From positions 1 through 52,429 of the forward strand of contig JAUHZF010000016.1 in NCBI GenBank assembly GCA_030426145.1: a stretch of 52,429 nt of DNA. The letters are read 5' to 3'. This stretch comes from Polyangia bacterium (GTDB taxonomy: Bacteria; Myxococcota_A; Polyangia; Polyangiales; Polyangiaceae). A program made the translations under genes and the position numbers. Under the pieces are notes generated by a model, which saw only the letters and a list, made by a program, of their open reading frames with translations, did no database searches and had not been told where the DNA came from. Shown piece after piece: positions 36,101 to 42,730 of this stretch (position 1 is the stretch's first letter; every line of letters starts with the position of its first letter).

Positions 36101-36828
36101 ACGTCGACCAGGTGGTGGTCGGAGCGACATGGAGTGGCCACAACGGTTGGACTCGGTCTGGTGCTGCTTATGTCTACGGTATCGCCGCCACGGGTAGTGT
36201 CTGTGGGCTGAATGACGAGTGCGCGAGCGGCTTCTGTGCCGACGGGTTTTGCTGCGACACGGCCTGCGGCGATGATGACCCGAACGACTGCCAGGCGTGC
36301 TCGGCGGCGTTGACGGGCGAAGCCGACGGTCTTTGTTCGCCAACGAACGCGGGCGCGACGTGTCGGCCGTCGGTTGGCGATTGCGACCGCGAGGAGGTCT
36401 GTGATGGCGTGGGCACGGCATGCCCTGCGGACGCGGTGGAAGTGGCGGGTACGACCTGTCGCGGCGCCACCCACGACTGCGACGCGGAAGAGGTGTGTGA
36501 CGGCGCGAGCGCAACGTGCCCGAGTGACGTTCTCGTGGCCGACGGAGCTTCCTGCGATGACGGGGACAGCTGCACCCAGGGTGACTCTTGCGGGGCCGGC
36601 ATCTGCGAGCCCGGGCAACCGGTATGCGGGACCGGAGGCGCGGGCGGAACGGGTGGCAACGCCGAGCCGCCTCCCCCGGTAGAAGAGGGCGGCGGCTGCA
36701 CGGTCGCCGCGGGGCGCTCCGGGTACCCACAGGACGGTGTGTTCGGCCTGATCGTGACGCTCGCAGGCCTGTGGCGTCGTCGGGCGCGCACCACGTCGGC
36801 TGCGCCCCCAGCGAGGTTTGCCGCCTAG
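33157..36828 (+). CDS. Secreted FG-GAP beta-propeller protein with Cys-rich C-terminus and MYXO-CTERM-like tail
   Basis: 1223 residues (ATG 33199 is an alternative start). The N-terminal leader ends LSFAGACVTDEE, a possible lipobox. Residues ~285-1005 hold about 14 copies of an FG-GAP-like unit (F-G-x-x-V-S-V-S-G-D-T-x-V-V-G-A ... A-Y-V-F/Y), enough for two beta-propellers. Next come Cys-rich repeats (CADGFCCDTACGDDD, ECDREEVCDG-type), a GTGGAGGTGGN linker, and a tail with GGGCTVA, a hydrophobic helix (GVFGLIVTLAGLW) and RRRAR. That Cys-helix-Arg pattern is the MYXO-CTERM sorting signal for surface anchoring. Codons are visibly less GC-rich than in the neighbours. Likely adhesin or surface structural protein. 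Confidence 0.85.
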   Translation: MNDRTPRHTTCGGHMFHRREPNTDVFVRCTPTPPRRTSRLLARWALLIGAHLSFAGACVTDEEAAPPGAEAPMLSGTDLAPTEAALHAAYVLAVQREASSEYDVSPAGHAVNPAQALNLGFEADSVTVEPHEGDWSLRLNVRSYGCPGVQEPLEASAPRVDPSQKNHVWQQHGPLTAWYLNGPLGLEQGFEVHAPPACGTDAEVQIVIGTDGLHPVSGPHQNVQLEDGRAAGVMSVNGLFVTDARGKALPSRLQVENDAVVIDIDPRGARYPLHVDPLWQHQQKLLAADGVANQRFGRSVSVSGDTALVTGHGGAYVFFHSGGTWTQQQKLTPPGVGPNDPIWSASVSGDAAAVPANGTVYAYTRSGTTWTKIQDITSPDFEPGDFFGSSVSLSGNTLVVGNSTDDDVQTEAGSAYVFVWTNGSWVFQQKLLPSNASPYSWFGRSVSVSGDTAVIGAINHLNDGAAYIYVRNGTTWTEQQTLLGFGVSPSSVDLFGSSVGVSGDTVVVGAPNVPPAGVAYAYLRSGGVWSLQETFTPPELPSTTYAFGRAVSVSGDSAVVGAGTNSGGIAYSFVRTGGAWTRKARLSALDSASGDEFGVSVAISGSTVVIGARDDDDLGTQSGSAHIYQVDASQDPPEKLVAPDPGDFDHLGGAVGISSDTVIVGAWGDDGTFSDSGSAYVFVKTGGAWQEQQKLTASDPGSNRYFGNAVAASGNTVVVGAQTDGNLGNEGSAYVFARAGGVWAEQAKLISSDGPWWGDDWFAGSVSISGDTVLVGASQNNGVGAVYVYDRSGSTWSESQKLTALLPASDWFGYSVDIAGNTAVVGAPNPLGSGIGSAYVFERTGGVWVQQQQLVGSDTAPGDWFGVRVSLSADTAIIGAHQDEDGGSGSGSAYVFVRNGSTWVEQQKLTASDAGAEDLFGLGVAVHGDKAVVGAYRDDDAGNDSGSAYVFVRAGGVWTEEKKLVAADGFQQDYFGNAVSIDVDQVVVGATWSGHNGWTRSGAAYVYGIAATGSVCGLNDECASGFCADGFCCDTACGDDDPNDCQACSAALTGEADGLCSPTNAGATCRPSVGDCDREEVCDGVGTACPADAVEVAGTTCRGATHDCDAEEVCDGASATCPSDVLVADGASCDDGDSCTQGDSCGAGICEPGQPVCGTGGAGGTGGNAEPPPPVEEGGGCTVAAGRSGYPQDGVFGLIVTLAGLWRRRARTTSAAPPARFAA

Positions 36829-36852
36829 TGGCTCACAGGGTCCGAGTCGCAG

Positions 36853-37914
36853 GTGAATGGGGAGCTTCGACGTGTGACTGATGCCGACGTCCTGACCTGG
36901 ACGCGCTTCGCCGCCGCACGACTTCGCGGCGACGACGCCGAAGCCCCAGCATCGGACCTTCCGATGCCGGGGCTTCGTACTTCTTCCGCCACCCCCTACG
37001 TGCACGCGGCACTCGAGTTGGTGGGCGATCCAAGAGCCGCGCAGCTGAAGTCGGATCTCCTCGCCAACGAGCTGAACAGCGTGCTGCTCGACGAGACGGC
37101 ACAGCGGGTGGCGGTCGCGCTACGCGATGTTGAGCACGTCTTCTTCAAGGGCACGGTGACCCGACGTCGCTTGGCGAGGCAGGTTCCGTATCGCATCGCA
37201 ACCGATGTCGATCTGCTGGTCTCGGAGAGGAGTTTCGGACCGACGGAGGCGGCGCTGCTTCGCGCCGGCTTCGAGCGGCTGCCGTACCATCGCCCGTTCC
37301 TGCAGCACTTTGCCTCGGAGCGGGTCTTCATCGACACGTCGAAGGGCCTCAACCTCTGCATCGACGTGCATCGGGGCTTGGCCCCATGGCCACTCGCGGG
37401 TGTCCTCGCGGATTCTGTCCTTCAGAGCCGGAGCGAGGTCGACGGCCTGTGGATCCCAGACGAAGAGCATCAGCTCCTCACCCTGGCCGTGCACTACATC
37501 AAGGAGGCGGTACCGCTCGACGTTCGCGACGCGATGGACGCCATGCTGTTCCTCGAGTCGCCCGGCCTCTCACTGGCCCGCCTCGTCGATATCGCCGACG
37601 AGACCCGTTGCCTCGGCGGCCTCCTGGCGTTGATGGCACGCGTGGCCTACATCGCGGGACCGACTCCGCGCTCGTGCGAGCTCGAAGATCGCATCCACCG
37701 TCGATCACCTCGCGCCTACTTGGTCGACACCACGGTGGCCGTCACCTCGCCGTGTCCCGGCCGCTCCACACCAGAGATGCAGCTCCGGGATGCCTGGAGA
37801 CGGTCGGTATGCCTCGACGGACCGATTCACGCGGGAATCGCCCTTGGCCTTCTCACGGCCAAAGCCGTTGCCGACCGACTGTGGCTGCGACTCGGTCGTT
37901 CTGGTGAGGCTTGA
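36853..37914 (+). CDS. NTP_transf_5-type nucleotidyltransferase-like protein
   Basis: 353 residues from GTG 36853; GTG 37000 is an alternative (304 residues). The second is attractive because a terminator-like hairpin (36939-36977) lies inside the longer version. The family pattern is clear: VFFKGTVTRR, then RIATDVDLLVSERSFG with the Asp-x-Asp pair, and a third carboxylate in CIDVHRGL. Some members sit beside lasso-peptide kinases and modify the phosphorylated peptide; others belong to polysaccharide loci. It overlaps the sugar-nucleotide enzyme gene by 4 bases if that gene starts at TTG 37911, and directly precedes it in any case. Confidence 0.7.
   Translation: MNGELRRVTDADVLTWTRFAAARLRGDDAEAPASDLPMPGLRTSSATPYVHAALELVGDPRAAQLKSDLLANELNSVLLDETAQRVAVALRDVEHVFFKGTVTRRRLARQVPYRIATDVDLLVSERSFGPTEAALLRAGFERLPYHRPFLQHFASERVFIDTSKGLNLCIDVHRGLAPWPLAGVLADSVLQSRSEVDGLWIPDEEHQLLTLAVHYIKEAVPLDVRDAMDAMLFLESPGLSLARLVDIADETRCLGGLLALMARVAYIAGPTPRSCELEDRIHRRSPRAYLVDTTVAVTSPCPGRSTPEMQLRDAWRRSVCLDGPIHAGIALGLLTAKAVADRLWLRLGRSGEA
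36939..36977 (+). terminator. Hairpin with AAGCCCC/GGGGCTT core, overlapping a possible gene start
   Basis: Arms CGAAGCCCC-A-GCATCGG and CCGATGC-C-GGGGCTTCG (one mismatch) around ACCTT, followed by TACTTCTTCC. It resembles the terminators at 24073 and 33071 and probably ends the FG-GAP protein transcript 110 bases after its stop. It falls inside the longer version of the next ORF, which argues for a later start there. Confidence 0.6.
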
Positions 37915-37946
37915 ATCCTCCAGACGTAGGTCCTAGCCGCAAGTCC

Positions 37947-38861
37947 ATGTTCGCGGTCGTGACGGGCGGGGCCGGCTTCATCGGAAGCCACTTGTGCGAA
38001 CGCTTGGTGGGGGAGGGTCATCGGGTCGTATGCGTGGATGACCTCAGCACTGGCTCCGAAGCCAACCTCGCGTCCCTAGCCGGCGAGAAGGGCTTCTCGT
38101 TCGAGCAGCGCGACGTCCGCGAGCCTCTCGATGACCTGCCGAAGGTCGATCGCGTCTACCACCTCGCCTGCCCAGCGGCGGTTGCGACGTGGGATGCAGA
38201 CCCCATCGGCACCGCGAGGACCTGCTTTCTCGGTACACTCCACGCCTTGCAGCTCGCTCAGCGGAGCGCGGCACGGCTGTTGTTCACGTCCACCGCCGAG
38301 GTCTACGGAGACCCGGAAGTGCACCCGCAGCCCGAGAGCTACCGCGGCGCTGTCGACCCGATGGGCCCACGCTCCTGCTATGACGAGGGCAAGCGTGTGG
38401 CCGAGACACTCTGCGCCGACTTTCGCCGCGTCCACGGGGTCGACGCGCGTGTCGCTCGGGTGTTCAACACGTACGGGCCGCGCATGCCAAAGCAGGGGGT
38501 CATCCATGCGTTCATGAGCCGCTGCCTCGACGGGCGTCCGCTCTCCGTCTTCGGTCGCGGCGAGCAGACGCGAACGTTCTGCTACGTGGAGGACCTCGTC
38601 GATGGGCTCATCCGACTGATGGACCATCCCGAGGACCCCGGCCCCGTGAATCTAGGCCGGATGGACGAGATCACCATCCTGCAGCTCGCGAAAGCGATGA
38701 AGACCGCCACCTCGTCAGCGTCAGTCATCGAGTTCAACCCGCCGCGCGCTGGCGACCCAACGCAACGATGCCCAGACATCTCCCGTGCCCGCAACGTTCT
38801 CGGGTGGACCCCGAAGATGGGTCTAGCTGAGGGCCTCCGCCGCTCCGTGAGGGCGCTCTGA
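37947..38861 (+). CDS. NAD-dependent epimerase/dehydratase, UDP-glucuronate decarboxylase-like
   Basis: 304 residues from ATG 37947 (a TTG start at 37911 would overlap the preceding stop). Rossmann loop VVTGGAGFIGSHLC at the N-terminus binds NAD. The active-site segment LFTSTAEVYGDP...GPRSCYDEGKRVAETL carries Tyr-x3-Lys within the SCYDEGKR signature diagnostic of UDP-xylose synthase (UXS). The reaction would be UDP-glucuronate to UDP-xylose plus CO2. It lies just after the nucleotidyltransferase-like gene and converges on the large DUF4215 gene. UDP-xylose would feed glycan assembly, consistent with the polysaccharide genes downstream. Confidence 0.85.
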   Translation: MFAVVTGGAGFIGSHLCERLVGEGHRVVCVDDLSTGSEANLASLAGEKGFSFEQRDVREPLDDLPKVDRVYHLACPAAVATWDADPIGTARTCFLGTLHALQLAQRSAARLLFTSTAEVYGDPEVHPQPESYRGAVDPMGPRSCYDEGKRVAETLCADFRRVHGVDARVARVFNTYGPRMPKQGVIHAFMSRCLDGRPLSVFGRGEQTRTFCYVEDLVDGLIRLMDHPEDPGPVNLGRMDEITILQLAKAMKTATSSASVIEFNPPRAGDPTQRCPDISRARNVLGWTPKMGLAEGLRRSVRAL

Positions 38862-38887
38862 GCGCCCCCTGATGCGAGTGAGTGGGT

Positions 38888-41800
38888 CTACCGAGTCGCG
38901 GCCCCTCCGGCATGCGCGCGTCTGGCCTCTCGCCGCACGCCGAGGGTAAGCAGCAAGAACGACCAGAACCACATCGCCTTGCCTTTGGTGGGGGCGCCAC
39001 TCGCAGTGCAGCCGCTGCTGGGGCCTGGGTCGGGGTCAGCACCCGACCCCACCGATGCGCCTCCTGCCCCACCGGCGCCGGCCATCTCGGGCTGACAGCT
39101 CCCGTCGCACCCGTCGCCAGCGACGGTGTTTCCGTCATCACAACCTTCGACGCCGGCGTGGACGACACCGTCGCCACAGACCGCAACCACACAGCTCGAC
39201 AGGCACGCGTCGGTATCGTCTTGGTTCCCGTCGTCGCAGTCTTCTCCCGCCTGCACGATGGCGTCGCCGCAAGTGGGGAGGGTACAGGCATTGGTGCACG
39301 CGTCGCCGTCGACTTGATTACCGTCGTCGCACGCTTCGACTCCGCTCTGAACGAACCCGTCACCACAACTAGCTGCGATACAACTGGTGAGACACCCGTC
39401 GGTGTCATCCTGGTTCCCGTCGTCGCAATCTTCTCCCGCCTGCACGATGGCATCGCCGCACGTGGGAAGGGTACAGGCATTGGTGCATGCGTCGCCGTCG
39501 ACTTGATTGCCGTCGTCACACGCCTCGACTCCGCTGTGCACGAACCCGTCGCCACAACTTGCCGCGATACAACTGGTGAGACACCCGTCGGTGTCATCCT
39601 GGTTTCCATCATCGCAATCTTCCCCCGTCTGCACGATGGCGTCGCCGCATGTGGGGAGGGTACAGGCATTGGTACATGCGTCGTTGTCGACTTGATTGCC
39701 GTCGTCGCACGCTTCGATTCCGCTGTGCACGAATCCGTCGCCGCAACTGGCTAGGACGCAATTGGTGAGACACCCGTCGGTGTCGACTTGGTTGCCATCA
39801 TCACAGGCTTCCACCCCAGACCAGACGAAGCCGTCGCCGCAGGTGGCATTGGCGCAGGTGGACGGGCAGCTGTCGGTGTCGTTCTGGTTGCCGTCGTCGC
39901 AGATCTCAGGCGGAACGAGGTAGCCGTCGCCGCAACCATTCGGAACGCAAGCAGTCGTACAGCCATCAAGGTCGATGTAGTTGCCGTCATCGCACAATTC
40001 CCCGGCTTGAACAATCCCATCTCCACAGCTCGGCAGCTCGCAGGTCGACAAGCAGCCGTCGACCTCAGAGGTGTTGCCATCATCGCAAACCTCTACCCCG
40101 GTATTCACGAAGCCGTCTCCGCACGTATTGAACGTGCAGTCGTTCAGGCAGGCGTCGAGGTTGCTGGTGTTGCCGTCATCGCAGGCTTCGAGTCCCCCGA
40201 GAAATCCATCCCCACAGGTGTTCGTGGTGCAGTCGTTCAGGCAGGCGTCGAGGTTGGTCGTGTTGCCGTCGTCGCACGCTTCCCCCGGGTCGAGGTTACC
40301 GTCGCCGCACCGAGAGCCCAAGCCGGTACAGGCGAGGTCGCAGAAGCCGTAGGAGCCATTGTTGAGGCCGTCGTCGCAGACTTCGCCGCCTGCCACGTGG
40401 CCGTCTCCGCAGGTGTTCACCGCGACGAACTCCACTGCGCCGATGTCGGCAATGGCTCCCGGAATCGAATCTCCGTCGAGAGGGCGCATGCGCCCATAGA
40501 AGTCGGTCGACAGCGCTGTGACTGAATCAGCTGCGTCGATGCATGCGCTCCCCGGGAGGAGCTCAGGCGAGCCGGTGGTGGTGCACGACGCCATGGATAC
40601 ACCAGGACCGTATTGGATGTTGGCCGAGGCTGGAACCGGAGAGCTGTCGTTCAAGAACGAACTCCAGAAGACCGTGTGATGAACGTTGGCTGACGCAAAC
40701 CCGGCCGCCGACGTGAGGTTTCCTCCCCCGATTAGCGAGTTGGCGACGTTGAGGGATGCCGAGGTGCCGTCAGCAGCGCTAGCTGAGATGTTATTGGCGG
40801 TCGTATTCCTGAGAACCGCGGACATACTGCAGAAAGAGCCCGGAACGCCACAGCCGACCGCTACGCTGCCATCTACCCAACAATTCTCGAGAACGACCCC
40901 TGCCGCAGGCTGTCCTCTCAATGGAACGCCCTGCCCGACACCGACGAAACCTGCTTCCACGTTCTGAAGGACAATCTGGTGCCCGGGGCTGTTGACCATG
41001 ACCTGGACGATGCCGAGGCTGCTATCCCGCGCTGTGAAGCTGCCCGCGCGAACGAGAAGTTTGTCTGCGCTTACGTGCTGAATCGTGATGTTGGGCGACG
41101 AAGATTCGACTTCGATGTCGCCGTCAAACTGTAGATGACGGAGGGTGGCCTCACCCAGGGCAGACTGAAGTAGGAGACCTTGCCAAGAGTTCGTGCTCGT
41201 TACCAATATGGGTTGGGCAGCGGTGCCCTCAGCGGAGATCTCGCCGTAGACGACGATGCTGGCGTCCCCCGATTGCACATCGATGGTGGTTCCGGGCTCG
41301 ACGGATAGCCTTGCCCCCGAGGCGACAGTTAGGCCTGCATCGATGATGTACGGTGAGCCGGCGGCCGTCAGGGTGCGGTTTGCCCAGAGAGTTCCGACCA
41401 GGCCCGGCGTAGGGCTGCCCTCGTAGGAGTGGGCGCCTATGACGCCACTCGTGCTCGACGAGAACCGCAAGGGGGAGTTCTCGGTCGGCCGGTAGTCGGC
41501 GTTGTTCCAGTCGACGAAGTATGGTTGCGAATGGAAAGAGTATTGGTCGATGACACATCCGACCGTATCGTCTTGAGCGTTTTCGAAGAAAGCGCTGTGG
41601 CTGACTGTGCACTGTGCATTCGAGGTGGAGATTCCGGTGGCGTAGCGTGTGATTACCGTGTCCGTGACCGCCAGTGCGCCCGAGTTGTTGCTGGTGGTTA
41701 CGGCGATTGCTGTAGCGGCGCCCGGGTACACGGTGGTTCGGTCCATCGTGGTGCGCCGGACCGCTAACGACGACGGGGAAGAGGTGTTGCCGCTCCAGGT

Positions 41801-42481
41801 GAGGGTACCGCCAATGAAAGTGGAGTCGTCAACGACGAGGTGTTTTGGTGCAGTCACCGTCACGTCGAACGTTAGCGAGGCTTCGTTGGTGAACGTGGCG
41901 TTGCGAAAGTGCGCCGAGGAGTTCGCGAGCACTACCCCGCAGGCGAAACTACTGCCGAAGGAAGTGAGATTCGCATCGTTCAGGGAGATGCACGGGGCGA
42001 CTGTGGAGTCGTGTAGGGCGACCGGGAGGCCCGGTGATGAGTTGCCGAAGAGCTCTTCCATTCCGGCGAAGTTCGCCGCTGTGAAGTTGGCGGCGAATGC
42101 GGTGGGCGAGAAGAGGAACCCATGCCAGTTGGACTGTTGATTGCTGCTCTTTTGAAAGGTCACTGGATTGGCGAGTGTGCCTTCCACGGACAGTCCCCCG
42201 GAGACGTTGACCTCGATGCGAAGCGGGTCGACGCCACCGAGCGTCGAGTCGGAGCCTGCGAATAGGACCTGAGTGCCGGCCGTGATGGTCAAGAGAGTGC
42301 CCTGTTGCACGGTGATGTCGCCGTCTACGATGTAGGGGCTGCCAGCTGGTGTCCATGTCTGGCCACCTACGTTCGTGCCTCCAGAGACAAGCGTTTGGGC
42401 ACTGACCAACGCGAGGGGAGCCAGCCAGATGACGCTGCTCAGGAGAGTGAGAAACGATACGCGCAACAATTGGCTGAGCAT
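38888..42481 (-). CDS. Secreted beta-helix protein with 14 DUF4215 repeats and MYXO-CTERM-like tail
   Basis: 1197 residues from ATG 42481; a TTG further upstream would displace the signal peptide and is less likely. A Sec signal ([20 protein letters not shown]) is followed by ~640 residues of beta-helix-like sequence ending in [11 protein letters not shown]. Residues ~690-1140 are 14 DUF4215 units of the form CGDG...E-x-CDDGN...DGC...C, each with six cysteines (the most N-terminal is irregular). A GAGGAGG linker leads to [20 protein letters not shown] plus an Arg-rich end, a MYXO-CTERM-like signal. Units 8-13 are three nearly identical two-unit blocks (189-base period), evidence of recent duplication. 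Likely a surface-anchored, disulfide-rich protein. Confidence 0.85.
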   Translation of the reverse strand: MLSQLLRVSFLTLLSSVIWLAPLALVSAQTLVSGGTNVGGQTWTPAGSPYIVDGDITVQQGTLLTITAGTQVLFAGSDSTLGGVDPLRIEVNVSGGLSVEGTLANPVTFQKSSNQQSNWHGFLFSPTAFAANFTAANFAGMEELFGNSSPGLPVALHDSTVAPCISLNDANLTSFGSSFACGVVLANSSAHFRNATFTNEASLTFDVTVTAPKHLVVDDSTFIGGTLTWSGNTSSPSSLAVRRTTMDRTTVYPGAATAIAVTTSNNSGALAVTDTVITRYATGISTSNAQCTVSHSAFFENAQDDTVGCVIDQYSFHSQPYFVDWNNADYRPTENSPLRFSSSTSGVIGAHSYEGSPTPGLVGTLWANRTLTAAGSPYIIDAGLTVASGARLSVEPGTTIDVQSGDASIVVYGEISAEGTAAQPILVTSTNSWQGLLLQSALGEATLRHLQFDGDIEVESSSPNITIQHVSADKLLVRAGSFTARDSSLGIVQVMVNSPGHQIVLQNVEAGFVGVGQGVPLRGQPAAGVVLENCWVDGSVAVGCGVPGSFCSMSAVLRNTTANNISASAADGTSASLNVANSLIGGGNLTSAAGFASANVHHTVFWSSFLNDSSPVPASANIQYGPGVSMASCTTTGSPELLPGSACIDAADSVTALSTDFYGRMRPLDGDSIPGAIADIGAVEFVAVNTCGDGHVAGGEVCDDGLNNGSYGFCDLACTGLGSRCGDGNLDPGEACDDGNTTNLDACLNDCTTNTCGDGFLGGLEACDDGNTSNLDACLNDCTFNTCGDGFVNTGVEVCDDGNTSEVDGCLSTCELPSCGDGIVQAGELCDDGNYIDLDGCTTACVPNGCGDGYLVPPEICDDGNQNDTDSCPSTCANATCGDGFVWSGVEACDDGNQVDTDGCLTNCVLASCGDGFVHSGIEACDDGNQVDNDACTNACTLPTCGDAIVQTGEDCDDGNQDDTDGCLTSCIAASCGDGFVHSGVEACDDGNQVDGDACTNACTLPTCGDAIVQAGEDCDDGNQDDTDGCLTSCIAASCGDGFVQSGVEACDDGNQVDGDACTNACTLPTCGDAIVQAGEDCDDGNQDDTDACLSSCVVAVCGDGVVHAGVEGCDDGNTVAGDGCDGSCQPEMAGAGGAGGASVGSGADPDPGPSSGCTASGAPTKGKAMWFWSFLLLTLGVRREARRAHAGGAATR
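39229..39795. repeat. Three tandem 189-base copies inside the DUF4215 gene
   Basis: Copies begin at about 39229, 39418 and 39607, each 189 bases and nearly identical, and encode pairs of DUF4215 units. Differences between copies are scattered single bases. Such arrays change copy number by unequal recombination and may collapse in short-read assembly. Confidence 0.85.
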
Positions 42482-42601
42482 GGGGCAGGAGTATCCGAAG
42501 AAGCACCGGGCGCGCAACGATCCAGATAGCGTGGAGGTCAAACCTTCTCGCGTCGGGCTTGAACGTACCGACGTGAAGGAGGTATCGCCGGGCAGGTCGA
42601 G

Positions 42602-42724
42602 TTAGGGGGGCTCGGTCCTCGTGTCGTCGGAAAGGAAGGGTGGGGCATCGGCGACCCCGAGGAGGGTTTGCGTCGAACAGTCGCAGCTCTGAACGTCTAG
42701 ACAGTCGGTGCAACTCATCTGCAT
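42602..42724 (-). CDS. Small Cys-rich ORF in the divergent gap (doubtful)
   Basis: A 40-residue ORF starting MQMSCTDCLDVQSCDCSTQ, with four cysteines in the first third, in the 249-base gap between the DUF4215 gene and the O-antigen ligase-like gene. It lacks a recognisable SD and has no visible homologue family, so it may be chance. It is recorded because the Cys spacing is regular and the gap is otherwise empty. Confidence 0.2.
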   Translation of the reverse strand: MQMSCTDCLDVQSCDCSTQTLLGVADAPPFLSDDTRTEPP

Positions 42725-42730
42725 GATGCG

